From contig CM076952.1 of assembly GCA_039566865.1 (NCBI GenBank), positions 17,504,501 through 17,568,500 of the forward strand: a stretch of 64,000 nt of DNA. Direction: 5' to 3'. Positions within the stretch are counted from its first letter, which is position 1; each line of letters opens with the position of its first letter. Origin of the DNA: Aurelia coerulea (lineage: Eukaryota > Cnidaria > Scyphozoa > Semaeostomeae > Ulmaridae). Both the position numbers and the translations under genes were made by a program. This document shows positions 11,912 through 24,775 of this stretch, piece by piece. The notes beneath the pieces were generated by a model. It was not told the DNA's origin. It saw only the letters and a list, made by a program, of their open reading frames with translations, and did not search any database.

Positions 11912-13544
11912 CCCAGGGGGGTCACTTGAACTTTTTATGTACGGGGGGGGGGGGTCCATCCGCAGTTTCCCAAATTCACCTAAAAGTATCAAATAAATTT
12001 CACAGACCCAAAAATATCAACTAAAAATTTCTGATGAGACCCAAAAGTATCAAAAATACAAAATCTTACTTAGTTTAAACAGCATCTATTTCATGACACT
12101 TAAGGTCTTGGGAGACAGATACACAATAGCATGCAGATCCACTGTGCATTCTTCTGTGTAGTAACTGATGGAAAATATTTACTCAAAGTAGGTGCTGAAG
12201 AGGTGGCAAACTAATAAATAAACTACAAGAATCATGTCACAAAGCCCACTTTGTGACTCCAAGATTGAACCAATAATTGACAGAAACCAAGGAAACCCAT
12301 GGAGTAACCCATGGCTGCTCCATCATGGGTTACTCCTCACTAACATGGCTTACTCGGTACAAGTCAAACTGACCTGAGCTACTGTTGCTATGAAAGGGAT
12401 ATCCAATTTTGGGGGACAGAATAATTTTTATTGGCAAATACTGCTATTTTGCTATGTTTTGTTACCTTGTTCCTCACTTCTTAGGATTCTTGGTCTTTCT
12501 TGGTGACAGAATTTTATTAACTGCTTATAGGAGCCACACTCAAAAAATTAACTTCAACTTTAACTTTAACGCCATTACTGAGCATCGCTTAAAGCACAAA
12601 ACTTGGATTCCTCTTTGAATCTTGACAGTAATTCACACCCCCCCCCCCCCAACTACTCACCCTTTAATCATCACAACTGCACCCAGTGTTCCAGTGCTGC
12701 TCCCATATTTGGGGTGGTAGGTAGGTGAAACTAGAAACCAGGCCAAGAAGGAATGCCTTTTGTGTAGTAGGGGGCTAGGCCTTAGATCAACAAAAACTCC
12801 TCCAGCCCAAAGTCCCCAGAGCCATTCAATTGATTTCACAGTGCAATCTATTACTACCTATTCTAATATCATAGAATCATCAATCCACCAACTTTGGTGC
12901 TGCAGACAGAAGCTGGTTCTTTCTCTGGTCGTATTTGTCTTCTAAATTTCTGTCTGCCTGCCATTATCGTTGTTGTTGTGAGTGCATCAGCCTCGATAGA
13001 ATATCACAGGACAGCCTTCATTGAAATAGTTGAAATTTAATTTATTTGGTTTAAAATTTTTGTTGACATGGTTGAATGTTTTTGAACAAATTTTTATGTC
13101 GGTTTACTGGAAAATTGTTCCTTTTTAAGTCCCAATGAATTGAAAACATTTTCAATCAATTCTAAATATTTTCAAATTAATTTAAAAGTTCCAACAGTGG
13201 TTTTCCTGTGATAAAATTGTTAGAACAAAACAAAAGCGAGACAGTGAAACTGGCGGGAAAAAGTGAAATGTTGCCGAGTGTATGCCCCTTGCATGTGTTT
13301 TTTCTGTATGGATGGATCGCAAAAACCTCATTTTTACGGATGTTGAAAGAAATCCTAACTGTCTTTGATCTGGTTGAACCCAAAATTATCAAAAATCCAT
13401 ATTTTTTAAATCAGCTACCCATAAGTATCAAAAAGATATAACTTTAAATCAGGTACCCAAAAATATCAGATTACAAAGTAAGTCTTACCCATAATTATCG
13501 GATGGACCTCCCCGTATATAAAAAGTTCAAGTGACCCCCCTGGG
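11912..13544. mobile_element. Largest G-run TIR element, perfect 8-bp TSD
   Basis: About 50 bp of TIR: CCCAGGGGGGTCACTTGAAC, CTTTTTATGTACGGG and GTCCATCCG are mirrored at 13500-13544. The TSD CAAGAGAG is perfect (11904-11911 and 13545-13552). Just inside both ends lie degenerate units on the theme ACCCAAAAGTATCAAAAAT spaced 32-39 bp. The central 1.2 kb has no recognisable ORF; small ORFs at 12409, 12657-12945 and 13177-13441 look spurious. Confidence 0.75.
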
Positions 13545-13593
13545 CAAGAGAGACACTTGCTAGCAAGTCCAGTCCCGGGCCAGCTTTTAACTA

Positions 13594-14116
13594 CCGGGTG
13601 TCCCAAAAAAGTACTACCGTTTGAAAAATCAGCAAAATTTGATTACACTGCTGATCTTCAATTTTCTTTTTTGTCAAGTAGATCAAGGATTAAATTATTT
13701 TCCAAAACATATCTGATCTTGTAAGTGGTTTACGAATGAGCAAATTTAGCTCTTTTTAGGGCTACCTGGTTTTGAATTAAACTGCAAAAAAGCACTGATG
13801 ATTGCCAAATCAATTTCTTTGTGCGTGCAAAACTTCTAGTTCGGTCATAAATGACAAAAATAAATGCGCACTATCATTGGAGACTTCAATGATGACAAAA
13901 AATCTAAAATTTTGACTGTTAGGCAAGATTGAGTATGTTGCATAAAAACTATAGCTCAAAATAAGGTTTTTAACGTGTAGCTAAATTTTCTACCTTGCTG
14001 CATCAAAAGCAAACATTTATCATCTGTGAATATTTTTGGGTCTTTGACAAAGCAATTCAAAAAGAACAATTTTTGGTGATTTCTTAAACAGGAGTACTTT
14101 TTTTTGGGACACCCGG
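13594..14116. mobile_element. Tc1/mariner-like MITE (CCGGGTGTCCC ends)
   Basis: CCGGGTGTCCCAAAAAAGTA at the left and TACTTTTTTTTGGGACACCC plus GG at the right, flanked by TA on both sides. 523 bp, no ORF. Same subfamily as 28155-28698, 45133-45499 and the truncated 29960-30279 copy. Confidence 0.75.
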
Positions 14117-14203
14117 TATATTGATTCCCATTGGACGTTGATGATACAGATGTACCAATTCTATCCGTGCCGTGTCAAAAATTCTGCAGCACAAAATGGG
14201 ACT

Positions 14204-14345
14204 TTAAAGACCCATTGCTAACCATGATCCTTTGTGGCGCCAAAGTCGACAATCGTGTTATCTAAAAGTCGTCTTTGGCCTAAATTCTCTTTGTTTTGCT
14301 TTTCATTCTCCGCACAAAGGATCATGGTTGACAATGGGTCTTTAA
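14204..14345. repeat. Hairpin element just downstream of the CK1-alpha stop
   Basis: TTAAAGACCCATTG...CCATGATCCTTTGTG pairs with CACAAAGGATCATGGTTGACAATGGGTCTTTAA. It lies 34 bp 3' of the kinase stop codon, so it is probably transcribed as part of that 3' UTR. Confidence 0.6.
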
Positions 14346-14378
14346 CTTTCAATGAAATTCAAACTCACCAGGAAGCGT

Positions 14379-14663
14379 TTAATGGCCTTTGCTGGGCCCT
14401 TTCCTCTTCATCCTGTCATCACTTTCCCTGTCTCTTTTAGTTGCAGTGGGTGGGGCACCCGCCAGGGCACCTGAGCTGCCTACAGCAGCTGTAGCGGCGG
14501 CTTTCTGTTTCAACATGCTCCAGTCAAATACGTAGTCATATTGATGGTTGAGTGTACGGAAGAGGATCCTGAACAGTTGTCTCAAGTACATGTAATCTGG
14601 TGCTTCTTCAAATCGAAGCCCTCTGCAGTAGTTGAGATACATTGCAAATTCTGCTGGGAATCC
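14379..14663 (-). CDS. CSNK1A1: CK1-alpha coding exon 8 and stop
   Basis: Residues 257-350 and TAA. Acceptor CACTTTCAG; reads [40 protein letters not shown], then [13 protein letters not shown] and an Ala/Gly/basic tail. Overlapping plus-strand ORFs here are shadows. Confidence 0.96.
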   Translation of the reverse strand, partial: GFPAEFAMYLNYCRGLRFEEAPDYMYLRQLFRILFRTLNHQYDYVFDWSMLKQKAAATAAVGSSGALAGAPPTATKRDRESDDRMKRKGPSKGH

Positions 14664-17600
14664 CTGAAAGTGAAGCAGACAAAATTCGATTTAGACATTA
14701 CAAACTATTCAAACTTCAATCCAGATTTCTTTTTCTAAACTTTGAGAACAATATGAAGTTTTCTTTTCTGTACAATCTTAGATGAAATTTTTACTGGCTA
14801 ATACAAAATTAAAGATGTCCTTAAATAATCATCACAAAAACTCTTCAAAATAATGACATATTTTTGCTCTTCTTCCCCCTTCTCCCTTACAATAATGGTG
14901 GATTCTTGTGGGATTACGCAATGCTTTAAGGCACGACAACGCAGCCGAATTGCTTTTTTCGTATCTGGTGATCATGTTTTCGGACATAAGGGGGGCAGAG
15001 GGGGGGGGGGGGGAGCGGCCTGAAAGAGAGAGTGAAATAAAGTTTTATGCTGTGTATTTTGGATGGTTAATCAAATCATAATGGCCCAGTGGTCGAAATA
15101 ATTAAAATGGATTCATAACGACGCTTCTACATTTGCTCATGACAAAGAAATTCTTTCTTACCTTAGTCCCTTCAAATTTCACCTGCCTTTAATTTTCGCC
15201 CCGGAGGGGGGGGGGGGGCGAAAATTAAAGGGGGCGAATTGCGGAAATATTTTGGGAGGCGAAAATTAGAGGGAGCGAAAATTGAAGGAAGTGAAAAAAT
15301 CTATTTTCTATAAAAGAACTTTAGTTTTGATTGTAATACAAAATACAAGATATGCACTACTCTTCGATAACAATGATATTGTCCTCCCCTGTGTCTAAGG
15401 GGTGATCTTGTAGTTCTAAATCCAGGTTCTCTTCCTCCATATCCATCCAGATTACGTCATATCAATCCAAACCAGGAGGGGCGAAAATTAAAGGGAGTGA
15501 AACTCCTGCGAAACTTCTGCACAAGGGGGGCGAAAATTAAAGGGAGCCAAAATTGAAGGCAGGCGAAATTTGAAAGGACCAAGGTATCCTTAAAAGCTTT
15601 TGCTAAATATTTCTATTCACTGATTTTGGTGATTAGACAATCAACAGAGATAAAAGCCACGCGTGGAAGGGGGTCTGGGTATTATATTATTAACCTATTG
15701 TATTTGATGATGTCCACACATGTGGGCATATTGTTTAGCCAGAGGAACAGTACCATGCGTTGGAGTTTTTTTTTGTCCTCTTTATAGATTACCTCCACTT
15801 AGCTCCGTTCATTCACTTTTAAAACATTACAGTACAACAACAAACAACCGACTATATCGAGACAAAACTCGACATGCTAAAAGTCTGTCTCTTGTCAGCA
15901 CAAGACGCAAAAGATAAACGCTGAGCAGAAAGAGGGAGAAAAGACCAGTGGCGGACACTGTGCCAAATATTGGGGGGGGGCGAACCTATTGTTTCACTTT
16001 AAAAGCATCGTTTATTTCTATTGTTTTCAAACAAAAGATCTTTTTCCAACCCAACATTGGGGGGCGATCGCACCCCCTCGCCCCCAAGTGTCCGCCACTG
16101 GAAAAGACTTGTGCTGAGAAGATCTTACGACTTGTACTGAGAAGAGAGAGAGACTTGTGCAAGTCCAAGACAAAATTTACTAGTCCTTGTTCATTGACCT
16201 GGTAGGTGCAGATAAAAACACAAATGCAAAAGAACTACTAACCTTGCAAAGCACTTCAACGGGAGTTGACATCTTTTTTTCACTAATCTTTTCATATTTT
16301 TGTTTTTTAGTTGCAGCCTGCAATTCAAAAGAACGAATTTAATTATGTTACATTGTCTCCTGAATTATCCATACAACCACAAACATTTTACATTTTCCAT
16401 TTCTCTGCTGAGTGTCCCAATAAAAAGAATAGATCTGGTGGGGCCTAACGATGAAAAATAATCTTTAATCATTGGGATGTTCAAAACGTCTTTTGATAGT
16501 TTATTTGAACATAACTGTAAATTCTAAACATCTGTAAATAAGCTGTAAAGATGATAATTTCAATATGGTGATCAGTTTCATTCAGTTTCTTGTAAATAAC
16601 ATACTTATTAGAAGACCCCTTGTAAAACAGCTTCTGCTGAGGGTAACCCTCTTGACAAGTAATCGGTAGGCTTAAAATTGTTCATGAATAATATAATGTG
16701 AATCAACAAGAGTGTATCAAAATTATTGATAATTCAAGAGCGAATAGACCTTTTAGCTAGTCTAAAAAGAATCCGAATCGAACGATATTTCGCTACGTTT
16801 TGTGGAATTTTCGAATTTGCACAATAGTGATAGAAGCTCTAACGCCCTTCGATCGAACCTCACGTATAAAAATGTACAAAAATAACGCTCAATCCAGGCT
16901 CTTTTGTAGGATAGCTAAAAGGTCTATTCACCTAAGCATATAACAATTTTAAAGATAATTCAAAAATATACTACAACTTTTTAAACGTTTCGATATTTAT
17001 CTTCTTCAGTAACTGTTCTTATAATAACTTGGGGACCTACCTAAAAACCTAGATTACAATAGGGTAACAAAAGAAACAACCTAACAAAGAACCTTCCTAA
17101 TAAACATGTGTTCTTCACTTTAAAATTCCAAAATTATTCAAACTGACCCGTGCACGAGCTAGGGAATAATGTGTTCCTGGGTTTTTCTTTCTTCTACACG
17201 TATTCCCTTTATAAGAAACTAAGAAATTGGGCCAGTACTGAAAGTTTCTCAAAATTATCATATTTTGAGTACTCAGAGTTTCTTACGACTTTCTTAGAGG
17301 TCCCATTACAATCTACCTGTACCCTCGTGAACATTTCAAAACAAGGTTTCTAAGCCTTTGCAATGTTTAGACATTACTCAAGTACCTTAAGAGTAATATG
17401 ATACAGGAAATAAGTGAAAGTAAAGTAAAAATATGTCAAGGATGAGTGATTTGCCAAAGAAAATGTTCACATTTACATCTGCTTTTGACTGAAAGATGAA
17501 AATTTTAGTTGGAATATCGGCCAAATACTTTTCATTCCACAGCCCGATAAACATGTTAACTTTTTTTAATTCATCAGGTATAAAATGTAGCCTCGTCAAG

Positions 17601-18917
17601 TCTTTATTTGTTAACGACAAGCTTTCGCTCTTTTATTGGCTTATTTGAAACGGCAAGTTCAGAGAAGGAACTTGTCACTCGGAAAGTAGCTCACCGAAAA
17701 CCGACAAAACTCACTAAGTACAATTTGAGATTTTACTAAAACTCAAACTCTTGATCTACGAAATCAGCTTAGTGTATAACATATCACGGTCTGCCGAATG
17801 TGGGTACATTCTTGGAGTACCCCGTACATTTCGTTAGCAGCAATGTATTGGCTAACGTTTTTTATTAAAACTAAATTCATGATTCTCTGAAGCCCGAAGC
17901 GTTTAGTTTTATAAGCTCTAGGCTAAATAGTGGTTTTACTAGGCTACATTTTGTGTATTCAGGCTGACTTCATAGTAACTATCTTCATCGCAACTGTCCC
18001 TTAATGTCGCAAAGACACAGAGCATGATCCTTGGTACTGCACCTAACCTCAAAAACCCGATTGAAGTGATTCAACCAATTTTCCCCTCTTTCAGATAAAT
18101 GACGAAAGAATTGAACCCACGTGTAATATAAAATCTCTTGGGGTACAAATTGATCCATTGCTAAATTGGAAAGAGCAAATCAACGTTGTTATCGGCAAGA
18201 CTGCACGAGGAATAGGAATGCTCAAGTATTCTAAGAAATATCTTTCGTTGGTAACCATCCAGAAGCAGTATTTCAGTAAAGTTGACCTGCATTTTAGATA
18301 TTGCTCCTGTCTGGGGATGTTCTTGAGATACCACTCTAAGAAAATTGCAAACGCTGCAAAATCGAGCAGCTCCTATCGATAGAAACATTCTCTTCAATAA
18401 AGCCTCGTTGCCATTAATATCACAACTAGGGTGGTTAACAGTCAAAGAAATGATTGATTTTGAGACATCTTCTATAGTATATAAATCCTTGAATGGGCTT
18501 GCACCCCCCTACATGCAGTCTATGTTTCACAAATTGTTCGATTCTTGCAATCGGATCTTACGTAATACTGGTACTGACCCTAGGATTCCACTGTACAAAA
18601 CTACAAATGGGCAACGAAACTTTTCGTATCGAGGAGTTACTGTTTGGAACCAGTTGAGCTATGACATCGAAACTGCTCCTTCGCTAGCTACTTTCAAAAC
18701 GAGACTAGAAGCGTTTTTGAAAGATCACCGAGGTTGATAATCTGAATCAACGTTCAGCACATACGTTTGACTTCTGAGTCCCTTTATTTTTTACATGTTT
18801 TCTTTCTTTTATATAGGATCTCCAAGTTGATTTGTGATCTATATCCATGTAATTAGGTTCGCTATGATTTTAAGCAGAGCACATTGAAAATCAGAGTATC
18901 TAAATTTACTGAATGTA

Positions 18918-18949
<32 letters not shown>

Positions 18950-21900
18950 AATAAATAAATAATTGTTGAAATAAATAAAAATAAAAATAAGAAGGCAAAA
19001 TGAGTGTCAACTGTGACGTAAAGCATACCCGCAAGCCTTGCCATGGCAGCGTGGACCTGTTGAAATACATCAATACATATCCAAGTGATTCCATGTCATC
19101 TCGGCGACTGCAAAAACAAATCATCAATAAGGAATAAAACTGACAGTTATTTACGTTTGACATCCAAAAAGGATTTTCAGCTCTCAAGAACACTGCTCCT
19201 TTATAAATGGAGCCGGATCAAAACTTATCCGTTTATAAAACTGATCTGTCGCACCTGGCTCAAATAACTGTTTTTCTTAAGAGCAGACCTTCGTACATGG
19301 AGTTAGGTACTAAACAGTTTGGTACTATTTAGTACTACTTTAGCATGAAAATGTCTACGCGTGGTTGATAAATTGCTTCTTAACTGATTTATCATTGTTG
19401 GTGCAAATTTATAATATATCTACGGTTGCTACAGATACCTTTGTCGTGATGTAAACCAACGTTTGGCACGCTAAATTTACCACGGGAGGGGGAGGGGGGT
19501 TCTTCCATAGTAAAGGTATCTTGGGATGTGCCACGAGCAAGAGTATACCTTTTCAGACATCTAGTCTAGCCAAGGGTATACCTTTTTGCAATTTTGGTCT
19601 AGTCACGGTCTAGCCAAGGGTATCATATTTGAAAACATTGGTCTAGGGAACGGTCATGTTTTCAGTTATCATCCTGACAGCCCATTTTTGTTGATAATGA
19701 AGAATCGACCTTTGAAATGTCTGAGTTCAAACCAACAAGTTTGAGATATCTGCTGACTCGAATGGCTTTGAAATGAATCTAGCCAAGGGTATAATTTTTG
19801 TAGAAATTGGTCTAGCCAAGGGTACCATTTGCGAAAAAATAGCCTAGCCAACGGTACCACTTTGACTATGCACACGGCAGACCCCTACCCAAAATTTAGC
19901 CAAGAATCCCCCCCCCCCCCTAAATTGACGCAACCATTTGAACTAACAACCGTTTTGATTATACCCAAGAAAAGAGTGTAAATAAATGAATCTAGTCCAA
20001 AATTCGCAACTTTTTCTTCCTGCAACAATTCTGTCCAATAAGGTAGTTGCAAAAGTTTCTCAAGTTTGTGGCCATCGTAGCGAGTTCGTACCGTGACAAC
20101 GCTAATGACAACGCTCTCTGAGATTAAAACTGAGGCTTGTAGCAAGTCAACTTGGCCCTTCGCTCAGCCAAGTTTCCATATCTCTAATCTCCTTTCGTGC
20201 TTATCTTATGTCTTGGCGTGAACGATGTCTGCAACAAACAGCTTAGAGACGCCTTGGCTCCTAAACGCAATTTCAAGGTCTTTAGATTCGCAGATAATCT
20301 GTCTTAAAAATTTCAAATCGTTGTTTCCCGCTGACAAACAGAGTTGGATGCTTGTTGTGCCCTGCTGGCAAGAGACAGGTGTTTCTCAAAAAAAGAACTC
20401 GTAGATAATATTGGCATATTATGCAAAAATAGTATCAGTATCGAAAGAAGAAGGATATATCAAAATATCTGCAGTCCAAATTTCATTCATTTAATTCAAA
20501 GCTCAACAGAAGACAACAAAAAGCAACGGAAAGACATAAATGTCAAATTTGGAAGGCATCGAATCGAGATCAGAACACTTATCTATAACATTTAGGCCTT
20601 GTTTATGCCTTTGTAAGCAATGATAGTCCACACTTTAGAACTTAGCCCTCAAACTACGAAAAAGAACAGGTGCTTGCTTGGTTGGTTACTTTGACATATT
20701 TCATCTAACTTGACCCAGTTGTTCAAAACTGGCATGGCATTAGAACAAAATTAAGCATTTTGATTTGAGATCAACGTCAACCACAGTTTGAACAACTGGG
20801 TGCAGTGGACTGTTTGATAAACAATTTAAATGATTTGAAATGAAATGAATGAAAAGGCAACTTACGACTGCTCTATTCCAAGATGGGCGTTTATGCTTGC
20901 ATATCTTGCAGTTCCAGTTAGATTTTTATCCTCTCGGTAATGGATGTGTTGTTTTGTGCGTGCATCTCTGTACTTTTTTGCCAGTCCAAAATCAATCAGA
21001 TATAGCTACGATACAAATAAAGAGAATCAACGGACATAAAAGCCCCGCGCGGAAGGGGTCTGGGTATTCTATTATTAGCCTATTGTATTTGATGATTTGT
21101 TCATGGATATTGTTTAGCCAGAGGAACAATAACGTGCGTGGGAGTTTTCTTCATCCTATTTATAGATTGTCTCTACTTAGCTCCGTTGATTCACTTTAAA
21201 CTTGCTTATTACAAGACCTTTCCAACTTTTGAATTTCAAGATGAACAGTGGCGGATATTTTGCTAAATAACGGGACGAGGCTAATATTGTTCAATACAAT
21301 ATTTGTTTCACCTATTTTCAAACACAAGATCATTGTTTTCACTAACTTTGTGGGGCCAACCACATTCCTTTTTTTCCCTAGCGTCCACCCCTGAAGAAAG
21401 AATATATCTGCTTCTGGGACATTAATAGTTTCAAGTATTTCATAGCAAATGACTTGCTATAATAAGTATGACTTATATGAAAAAACTAAGCACGAAGTCA
21501 TCAAAACTGAACTGCATCTATTTATGGTACTGAAAACAAACAGCTTCAAAGGAATAAGCCATGGGCAATGCACGGCTGCAAATCTATATATGACAAAGGT
21601 AAGTCGCATGGGCTTTAAATAGGCCAAAGAAAACTCAATAGGCCAGCAACTTTGATTTCAAAACTCTAAAATGGCCTATTTTAGAAAGAGAATGATGAAA
21701 AAGAAAGAGAATTATGAAATACTATGTATGGAGTAACCTATATTATGGAGTAGAGACATGGACTGTAACAAGAACACTTCTTGAAACGTCTTGAAGCATT
21801 CGAGATGTGGTCGTACAGGAAAATACTGAAACTGTCATGGACAGAGAAAGTAACAAACGAGGAAGTGCTTGAAAAAATGAATGAAAAAAGAAAACTGATC

Positions 21901-24738
21901 AATAATTTGAGAGAAAGGAAACTAAGATATTATGGGCATTTGATACGACAAAATAACATTTACAGAACACTGTTAGAAGGATATATAAATGGAAAGAGAG
22001 GCAGAGGTCGCCCAAGGATTAACTGGTATCACAACATAAACGAGTGGACTGGTATGCAGTATGAACGGGAAACACGAATAGCAGTGGACAGAAGCAAGTG
22101 GAGGGCTACTGTGTCATCCAACGTCGAAAAATACGGAACATGAAGAAGAAGGAGAAAATAGCAACCGCTTAAACACTTCTTATCTCCATACCATCATCTA
22201 ACTATTAGTGCATGTGGCAAAATAACGCAAAATGCAAAAATAAAAAGTTACCTTATTGCAATGCCTTCCAATTCCCATGAGAAAATTATCAGGTTTGATA
22301 TCTCTATGGATGAAATTTTTATTGTGCACATATTCTATCCTTCCAATCATCTGCAAAGAGAATTTCAATTTTCACACAACTATCAATGGAAAACTTCTGA
22401 ATACAACATTATTTAGTTCTATCGTTTATACTGGTTGGACAAAAAGATGTCATTTTACACTTATGAAATTACTCTGCAACTGTGGATGTTTTTTCAGTAA
22501 TCTATTTTGAGTGCGCAGGAAGTATTTCTAGCTACTTAAAACTAATTTAAGCCCAGTATGCATGCCGCATCCAGGCATGGGACCCTTAGTTTAACGTCCG
22601 TTCCGAACGATGGCGAGGTGAGTTGTGAGGTCAAGCCTCCGAGGTCACCCATCCAGAGTTTGACCTCACTCGACCGAGCTTAACTTCAGTCACCAGACGG
22701 AAACTGTATACGCCGCTCGCCCACTCACCTAGTTTAAATGATCTAGCGCATATATATGAGTTTGTTTCAGTGCTTCAAGCTTCAGTACTCATTTGTATAA
22801 GAACCTACTTCATTTTCCAGGCTGAAATGGTTGCTATATACAGGGTGTCCCAAAAAAATTGTGCCCCGTTTGCCTGAAGATTGCAAGAAAACGGTAAAAA
22901 AAGATTCTCGCCAAACGTTTGCACGATGTTGCTCTTCAGATAATCAATTAAAGCTTGCTACCATCCCCATAAAAATACGTTGAGAGACGATGGAGCTATG
23001 ACCTTCAGAAGACCAAATTTGCCTGATGACTGAAACCAGCGGTTGGCCATTTAGTCTTGCTATTTTCAGCGATAAATAGCTTCATGGATGAAATGAAACA
23101 GCAGCCTCCAATGTCATAGCTCTCCAATGTCATAGCTCTCGTGAAAATTCCAATAAGCATCACAGAGTTAAACTATTTCTTACCTCACGTGAAAGCTATT
23201 TTTGGCTTTAAAGTAGTAAGACAAAATAGCTGACCGCTGGTTTTAGTCATCAGGCAATTTGGTCTTCTCAAGGTCATAGCTCCATCATTTTTAAACCGAT
23301 TTTTACAGGGATGGCAACAAACTTTATTTGAACATCTGAAGAGCAACATCATATGAAAGTTTGGCGAGAATTTTTTGCCGTTTTGTCACAATCTTTAGGC
23401 AAACGGGGGCACATTTTTTGAGACACCCTGTAGAATGTGCTTAGTTGACGAAAAATCAGCCTGGAGGTTCTTAATCTGCAGTTTCACTTATGAGGGTTCT
23501 TACTGTATGTGCATGCCAAGAAGCCCTTGATAGTTGGCACCATTCTCTTACAAATTTTGCTGCCTATGTTTTCCAGGATGGCACAGCACAGAATCTTCAT
23601 GTTAATGGCACTGGGAATGTAGAGTAGACCTAGGTTGCTAGCTGATACCAATGTCATGCAAGTTTGTTGCTTGTGCAAAATGTCCAAAACGACACACCAA
23701 TAACCATTTAGAATAAGCTGGTGTAAGACATATATTGCAAAATTCTTCCAACAAAGCAGCAATGGTCGAGGTAGATGCAAAAATTCACAATCATTCAGTT
23801 CTACCTACATTTACGCAGCGAGGCTCTGGGCTCAAAGATACTTTTACAGACACTCTTAACAAAATGTGCCATGCTACTCTTGAATTCAGCCCCATTAAAA
23901 GTCTTCTCAATTATTTATGGTTAAATAAAGAAAGACAGTTGATTCAAATGGTAACATTTCAGAAGCAACTATTCGCTAAATACTTCATGGCTTGATGATT
24001 TCAGAACAACATATATCAAATTAATGAAATGATTAATAGCAGGAAGCCTTCCTCTCAAGACGAGGCCAAATCAAACATACCATTTTTCTTAAACATATTG
24101 AGAAATTACATTCTAATGGTAATGCAGTGTCTACAAGGTTCAAATAATCTTTAGCTTTTTAAGTTGAGATTCTAGTTGTTTGTAATAATTGCAATCATCT
24201 AATTTTATTGCTTTTTTGTAGTATAAATTTTCATGATGAATAGAAAAACAATGTGAGCACAATGATTTTGGCTCTGCAAAATAAAAATAGTAAACTAGAT
24301 ATAACATCAGTCAGCGAGTGCTGCCGATTAGTATTTGTACCAAATGTGACTGTAGCGATGTCAATTTTATAGAAATTAATTGAACGATTATCGTTAAGGA
24401 AACGTGTATTATGTTTGAATTTACAGTTGGGTAATGGTTCAAAAGGTAAATGATTTAGAATATTGAGTTACTCTCCTCTGCCGGTTTCTAGTTCCTGAGT
24501 CCACGGCTCTTGGTTCCATAGTTCTGGCTTCCATGGTTCTGTGGTCCGTAATATTGAGTTCTGCATTGTCAGAAATAAACCTTTGCCATCCATTGACGTA
24601 GTTAGGTAGTTAAGTAGGTAGGAAGAACTCATTATCTTTTGTTGGGGAACTTTTGTTGTTGTTTGTTGGATAAATGCTCACAAGCCGGGAGCCTGTGAAC
24701 CGCAGCCATGAGCTGGCCCATCTACATAGCCAGACGGC

Positions 24739-24775
<37 letters not shown>

